From positions 423,160 to 487,159 of the forward strand of contig NZ_KE386927.1 of the NCBI RefSeq assembly GCF_000429625.1: a stretch of DNA of 64,000 nt. The letters are read 5' to 3'. Below, piece after piece: positions 59,948 to 64,000 of the stretch (positions within the stretch are counted from its first letter, which is position 1; each line of letters starts with the position of its first letter). A model generated the notes under the pieces. It ran no database searches. It was given only the letters and a program-made list of their open reading frames with translations, and was not told the DNA's origin. Made by a program: the position numbers and the translations under genes. The stretch is from Azospirillum halopraeferens DSM 3675. Lineage in GTDB: Bacteria; Pseudomonadota; Alphaproteobacteria; Azospirillales; Azospirillaceae.

Positions 59948-61204
59948 ATGCATCTCCAAGAGTTGAAGTGCAAGAGCCCCGCGGAGCTACTGGCGTTCGC
60001 GGAAGAACTTCAGATCGAGAACGCCAGCACCCTGCGCAAGCAGGACATGATGTTCGCCATCCTCAAGCAGTTGGCGGAAAATGACGTCCCGATCTTCGGA
60101 GACGGTGTGCTGGAGGTTCTACAGGACGGGTTCGGGTTCCTGCGCTCGCCGGAGGCCAATTACCTGCCCGGCCCCGACGACATCTATGTCAGTCCGAGTC
60201 AGGTGCGGCGCTTCGGGCTGCGCACCGGCGACACGGTGGAGGGGCAGATCCGCGCGCCCAAGGATGGCGAACGGTACTTCGCGCTGCTGAAGGTCAACTC
60301 GATCAACTTCGACGCGCCGGAGAAGGTGCGCCATCGCATCAACTTCGACAACCTGACGCCGCTCTACCCTGACGAGCGTCTGCGCATGGAGGTCGAGGAT
60401 CCCACCAAGAAGAACTTCACCGGCCGCATCATCGACCTGGTGGCCCCTCTGGGCAAGGGCCAGCGCGGCCTGATCGTGGCGCCGCCGCGCACCGGCAAGA
60501 CGGTGATGCTGCAGAACATCGCTCATTCCATCGCCACCAACCACCCCGAGGCCTACCTGATCGTGCTGCTCATCGACGAGCGGCCGGAAGAGGTGACCGA
60601 CATGGCCCGGTCGGTGCACGGCGAGGTCATCTCCTCCACCTTTGACGAGCCGGCGGCCCGCCACGTCCAGGTGGCCGAGATGGTGATCGAAAAGGCCAAG
60701 CGCCTGGTGGAGCACAAGCGCGACGTGGTGATCCTGCTGGATTCCATCACCCGTCTGGCGCGCGCCTACAACACGGTGGTGCCCAGCTCCGGCAAGGTGC
60801 TGACGGGCGGCGTCGACGCCAACGCGCTGCAGCGGCCCAAGCGCTTCTTCGGCGCGGCCCGCAACATCGAGGAGGGCGGATCGCTGACCATCATCGCCAC
60901 GGCGCTGATCGACACCGGCAGCCGCATGGACGAAGTGATCTTCGAAGAGTTCAAGGGCACCGGCAACTCGGAAATCGTCCTGGACCGCAAGCTCTCCGAC
61001 AAGCGCACCTTCCCCGCCATCGACGTGTCGAAGTCGGGCACCCGCAAGGAAGAGCTGCTGGTCGACCGCGCCACCATGTCCAAGATGTGGATTCTGCGCC
61101 GCATCCTGATGCCCATGGGCGTCACCGACGCGGTCGACTTCCTTGTCGACAAGCTCAAGTACACCAAGAGCAACGCCGACTTCTTCGAGTCGATGAATCA
61201 ATAG
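59948..61204 (+). CDS. rho: Transcription termination factor Rho
   Basis: A 418-residue hexameric RNA helicase. The N-terminal helical domain (HLQELKCKSPAELLAFAEEL) precedes the RNA-binding OB domain (LEVLQDGFGFLRSPEANYLPGPDDIYVSPSQ). The motor has P-loop APPRTGKTVMLQNIA, Walker B VVILLDSITRLARAYN, and Q/R-loops around SGKVLTGGVDANALQRPKRFFGAARN. No large inserts. It is followed by a strong terminator. Confidence 0.98.
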   Translation: MHLQELKCKSPAELLAFAEELQIENASTLRKQDMMFAILKQLAENDVPIFGDGVLEVLQDGFGFLRSPEANYLPGPDDIYVSPSQVRRFGLRTGDTVEGQIRAPKDGERYFALLKVNSINFDAPEKVRHRINFDNLTPLYPDERLRMEVEDPTKKNFTGRIIDLVAPLGKGQRGLIVAPPRTGKTVMLQNIAHSIATNHPEAYLIVLLIDERPEEVTDMARSVHGEVISSTFDEPAARHVQVAEMVIEKAKRLVEHKRDVVILLDSITRLARAYNTVVPSSGKVLTGGVDANALQRPKRFFGAARNIEEGGSLTIIATALIDTGSRMDEVIFEEFKGTGNSEIVLDRKLSDKRTFPAIDVSKSGTRKEELLVDRATMSKMWILRRILMPMGVTDAVDFLVDKLKYTKSNADFFESMNQ

Positions 61205-61215
61205 CGGGAATCAAC

Positions 61216-61239
61216 AGGGGGCGCAAAGCGCCCCCTTTC
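61216..61239 (+). terminator. Rho-independent terminator of rho
   Basis: GGGGGCGC (61217-61224)/GCGCCCCC (61228-61235) with loop AAA, followed by TTTC, 12 bp after the rho stop. Confidence 0.75.
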
Positions 61240-61243
61240 GACT

Positions 61244-61267
61244 CTCCCCCGTCCGATGACGGGGGAG
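61244..61267. terminator. Second hairpin between convergent rho and secB
   Basis: Perfect 10-bp stem CTCCCCCGTC (61244-61253)/GACGGGGGAG (61258-61267), loop CGAT. It lies 17 bp past the secB stop on the minus strand, without a T-run. Confidence 0.5.
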
Positions 61268-61283
61268 GGGTATCCGCTCGATA

Positions 61284-61805
61284 TCAGAACGGCGGCTGCT
61301 GGGGCGCCGGGTTGCCGGCGGGCTGGCCGGCGGCGAGCTGGCGGCGGTAAAGGTCGGCGAAGTCGATGGGGTTGATCATCAGCGGCGGGTAGCCGCCGTC
61401 GCGGGTCGCCTCGGCGACGATGGCGCGGGCGAAGGGGAACAGCAGGCGCGGCCCCTCGATCATCAGCACCGGGCGGTGATGCTCCTGCGCCAGGCCGGGA
61501 AGCTGGAACAGGCCGCCGTAGGCCAGCTCCACCAGGAAGGCGGTGTTCTCGTTCTGCTTGGCCTCGCAGCGCAGGTGCAGGACCACCTCGTACACGTCCT
61601 CGGCCGCGGCGCGGGCCTGGACGTCGACGCCGATGTTCACCTGCGGCTGCGGCTGTCCCGGCAGCAGGCTCTGCGGCGCGTTCGGGTTCTCGAACGAGAA
61701 ATCCTTCACGTACTGGGCGAGGATGTGCACGGGAAGGGCGGCGGGACCGCTCTGCTGCGGGGCGGCCTGGCCGTTGCCACCGGCGGTCGTCGGCTGATCG
61801 GACAT
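61284..61805 (-). CDS. secB: Protein-export chaperone SecB
   Basis: A 173-residue tetrameric chaperone that holds preproteins unfolded and passes them to SecA. Conserved core: HILAQYVKDFSFENPNAP, VYEVVLHLRCEAKQNENTAFLVELAYGGLF, LLFPFARAIVAEATRDGGYPPLMINPIDFADLY. The Gln/Pro-rich tail (NPAPQQPPF) is typical of alphaproteobacteria. It starts at the ATG preceded by GGGAG. Confidence 0.96.
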   Translation of the reverse strand: MSDQPTTAGGNGQAAPQQSGPAALPVHILAQYVKDFSFENPNAPQSLLPGQPQPQVNIGVDVQARAAAEDVYEVVLHLRCEAKQNENTAFLVELAYGGLFQLPGLAQEHHRPVLMIEGPRLLFPFARAIVAEATRDGGYPPLMINPIDFADLYRRQLAAGQPAGNPAPQQPPF

Positions 61806-61902
61806 GCTGGAAACTCCCGGCCGGCAACCGGCCGTCTTTGGGGGTGAAGCCTTCGGGCTGGCTAGCACGGATCCCCGTCACGGACAACCTGAACGAAGGC
61901 CG

Positions 61903-62472
61903 TTACGGGCGCCCGCCGGGTTCCCGCCCCTCGGGGCGCCAGCGGGACTCCTCGAGGCGCGGAGCGTCTCCGTCATCCCGGCGCGGTGCGCCGTCGGTGG
62001 TGCGGGGCTGCACTTCCTCGTAATCCACGTCGATGACGCGGCCGCCCGGCGGCGGTGCGCCCGCATCCCCCGGTCGGGCGGAGCCCGCATCCCCCGGTCG
62101 GCCGGACGTCCACACCCGGGTGCGTGCGCCCATGCGCTCCAGCAGCCAGCGTCCCATGCCCGCGCGCACCGGGGCGATGAACAGCAGCAGCCCCACCGCG
62201 TCGCTGAGGAAGCCGGGGATGATCAGCAGGATGGCGGCCACCACCATGCAGAAGCCGTGGAGCACCGCCCCCACCGGCAGTTCGCCGCGGTCGGCGCTGG
62301 CCTGCGCCCGGCGCAGCACCGACAGCCCCTGCAGGCGCAGCAGGACCGTCCCGGCCACGGCGGACAGGGCGATCAGCCCGATGGTCGCCAGCACGCCGAT
62401 CCACGAGCCGACCTGGATGAACAGGGCGATCTCCACCAGCGGGAGTAGCAGCAGCAGCAGAAGCGGATTCAT
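61903..62472 (-). CDS. fxsA: FxsA family membrane protein
   Basis: A 189-residue protein with two to three membrane helices (MNPLLLLLLLPLVEIALFIQVG; VLATIGLIALSAVAG; FCMVVAAILLIIPGFLSDAVGLLLF). E. coli FxsA relieves phage T7 exclusion by F. The C-terminal half is a polar tail with a repeated RPGDAG unit (24-bp DNA repeat at 62059-62101). The ATG at 62472 is preferred over a TTG two codons upstream. It lies upstream of secB on the same strand. Confidence 0.88.
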   Translation of the reverse strand: MNPLLLLLLLPLVEIALFIQVGSWIGVLATIGLIALSAVAGTVLLRLQGLSVLRRAQASADRGELPVGAVLHGFCMVVAAILLIIPGFLSDAVGLLLFIAPVRAGMGRWLLERMGARTRVWTSGRPGDAGSARPGDAGAPPPGGRVIDVDYEEVQPRTTDGAPRRDDGDAPRLEESRWRPEGREPGGRP

Positions 62473-62627
62473 GCCCAACCTTGCTCTTTGAGGCTTTAGC
62501 CCCTATGTAGTCCGGAGGTAACACCGCCCGTATCGCAACCGGGCACCTCGACTGGTGGGCACCCTCTTGGGTACACTTAATCACAGCCTGCCGGGGGGTC
62601 CAGGGCAAACCCACAAGGACCGCGCCG

Positions 62628-63305
62628 ATGGGTGATGGATTCGTGTTCATCGAGATTGTCATCTTCGCGATGATCGCGGCGTTCCTGGTATACAGGCTGC
62701 GCAGCGTGCTCGGCCGCCGCAACGGCGAGGAGCGCCAGCGGCCGAACCCCTATGCGTCGCGTCCGGACCAGGCGCGCCCCGACAACGTGGTGACCATGCC
62801 GGGCCGCGTTCGCCCGCAGCCGGCGGAGAGCGCCGCCCCGGACGAACCCCTGTCGCTGGCCGCCGCCATCGCCCGGATCGGCGCCGCCGATCCCACGTTC
62901 GAGGAAAAGCACTTCCTCCAGGGTGCGCGCGCCGCCTTCGAGATGATCGTCGATGCCTTCGCCCGCGGCGACACCGCCGCCCTGCGGCCCCTGCTGTCGG
63001 ACGAGGTCTACGAGAACTTCGCCCGCGCCATCCGGGAGCGCGAGGCCGCCGGCGAGACGCTGGAAACCCGCATCGAGACGATCCAGGACGCCGACCTGGC
63101 CGAGGCGCGCATGGATGGCCGCACCGCCCTGGTGACCATCAAGTTCGTTTCCCATCAGGTGAATGTCACCCGCAACGCCGCCGGTGCCGTGGTCGACGGG
63201 GACCCGAACGAGGCGATCGAGGTGGTGGACATCTGGACCTTCGCCCGCGACACGCGTTCGCGGGATCCGAACTGGCTGCTGGTCGAGACCCGTACCCCGT
63301 CGTGA
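62628..63305 (+). CDS. Tim44/TimA domain protein, membrane-anchored
   Basis: A 225-residue protein. A single N-terminal membrane helix (FVFIEIVIFAMIAAFLVYRL) leads to a disordered polar linker. The C-terminal Tim44-like domain (about residues 95-220) contains FLQGARAAFEMIVDAFARGD, LSDEVYENFARAIRER and VDIWTFARDTRSRDPNWLLVET. Bacterial Tim44 homologues (TimA) act at the inner membrane, perhaps in protein assembly. It is divergent from fxsA across 155 bp; its stop overlaps mltA. Confidence 0.9.
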   Translation: MGDGFVFIEIVIFAMIAAFLVYRLRSVLGRRNGEERQRPNPYASRPDQARPDNVVTMPGRVRPQPAESAAPDEPLSLAAAIARIGAADPTFEEKHFLQGARAAFEMIVDAFARGDTAALRPLLSDEVYENFARAIREREAAGETLETRIETIQDADLAEARMDGRTALVTIKFVSHQVNVTRNAAGAVVDGDPNEAIEVVDIWTFARDTRSRDPNWLLVETRTPS

Positions 63306-64000
63306 TCGCCCGCGTTGCGTCCCGCGCATGGCGCGGGCGCCCCGGCCGCCGGCCCTTCCGGCTGGCCGGGGCGGTGTCCGTCCTGGCCCTTCTGGCGCTT
63401 GGCGCGTGCGAGCGCGACGGCGATCAGGCGACGACGGAGCCTCCGGCCGGGGAACGGCTGACCCTCACCGCCGTATCCTACGACGCTTTGCCCGGCTGGT
63501 CCGCCGACCGGGTGGCGGAGGCCGTGCCGGCGCTCATCCGCTCGTGCGCGACGCTGGGGGGCCGGGCCGCCGACCGCCCGGTCGGCCCCGACGGGATCGC
63601 CGGCACCGTGGCGGACTGGCAGGCCCCGTGCAGCCGTCTCGCCGCCCTGCCGCCCGACGACCATGCCACCGCCCGCGCCTTCTTCGAGGAGTGGTTCACC
63701 CCCTACGCCGCCGCCAACGGCACCGACCGCGACGGCCTGTTCACCGGCTATTACGAGGCCGAGCTGCGGGGATCCCGCACGCCCCATCCGGACTTCCCCG
63801 TTCCCCTCTACCGCCGCCCGGCCGATCTGGTCAGCGTCGAGCTGGCCGATTTCGGCGACAGGTGGAAGGGCGACCGCATCGCCGGGCGCGTGGTGGACGG
63901 GCGCCTGCGCCCCTACGAGGACCGCGCCGCCATCGAATCGGGCGCCCTGAAGGACCGCGGGCTGGAACTCCTGTGGGTGGACGACCCCATCGGCGCCTTC
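63302..64000 (+). CDS. mltA: Membrane-bound lytic murein transglycosylase A (partial, runs off the right edge)
   Basis: The first 233 codons of an MltA-family enzyme that cleaves peptidoglycan with formation of 1,6-anhydromuramic acid. The GTG start overlaps the preceding TGA (GTGA). The signal sequence ends in a lipobox (LLALGAC), so it is a lipoprotein. Diagnostic family stretch: GLFTGYYEAELRGS, then FPVPLYRRPADLV and LLWVDDPIGAF. The catalytic aspartate region lies beyond the window. It is translationally coupled to the Tim44-domain gene. Confidence 0.92.
   Translation, partial: MIARVASRAWRGRPGRRPFRLAGAVSVLALLALGACERDGDQATTEPPAGERLTLTAVSYDALPGWSADRVAEAVPALIRSCATLGGRAADRPVGPDGIAGTVADWQAPCSRLAALPPDDHATARAFFEEWFTPYAAANGTDRDGLFTGYYEAELRGSRTPHPDFPVPLYRRPADLVSVELADFGDRWKGDRIAGRVVDGRLRPYEDRAAIESGALKDRGLELLWVDDPIGAF

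Overview
The window looks like a piece of a high-GC alphaproteobacterial chromosome. The best fit is Rhodospirillales, close to Azospirillum. Reasons: uniformly GC-rich codons, an fdxA-carD pair, a GlnK/GlnZ-type PII protein beside an aminotransferase, TimA/Tim44-type and DUF3576 proteins, and the classic alphaproteobacterial origin neighbourhood (leuS-lptE-holA / parB-parA-rsmG-mnmG-mnmE / dnaQ-coaE-aroE-maf-ppsR / hemE-hemJ / rho / secB-fxsA-tim44-mltA). I found no tRNA, rRNA, insertion sequence, prophage or CRISPR array.

Left part (1-20.7 kb): the tail of fdxA, carD, a PPP-fold protein that has lost its metal ligands, and rpoH behind a heat-shock-type promoter. A leftward six-gene sugar-acid operon follows: GntR-family regulator, TRAP transporter dctP-dctQ-dctM, galactonate dehydratase dgoD and an IlvD/Edd dehydratase. 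A palindromic operator lies inside its promoter. Then come a membrane adenylate cyclase, an M48 lipoprotein protease, a degenerate thermonuclease-fold protein fused by overlap to a cytochrome c, a 54-residue protein, ftsK, an aminotransferase and glnK.

Middle part (21-37 kb): a ubiquinone hydroxylase, a diguanylate cyclase, a PHA-system protein, a Bax-inhibitor-1 membrane protein, an ABC export system (permease plus ATPase) back to back with a TesA-like esterase, a FIST protein, an aldo/keto reductase, RNA ligase-like ThpR, an L,D-transpeptidase, the PLP protein YggS and two paralogous porins. Between the PHA gene and the Bax-inhibitor gene is a compact set of nested dyads that would fold into a three-way junction.

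Right part (37-64 kb): the replication and segregation region. DNA polymerase subunits (holA, dnaQ), ParA/ParB and three parS palindromes (43.56, 45.56 and 52.92 kb) lie left of a 400-bp non-coding spacer between ppsR and hemE. This spacer has DnaA boxes, a 32-bp A+T-rich stretch, seven GGATCC palindromes and a 16-bp inverted repeat, and I call it oriC. Genes nearest to it on both sides are transcribed away from it. Right of it are heme genes, a P-type ATPase, rho with a long structured C-rich leader, secB, fxsA, a Tim44-domain protein and the start of mltA, which runs off the right edge.

Main points for a second look: the oriC architecture with its GGATCC/GATC cluster, the in-gene parS sites, the structured element at 23.9-24.1 kb, and two enzymes that appear catalytically dead (1.1-2.0 kb and 14.4-15.3 kb).
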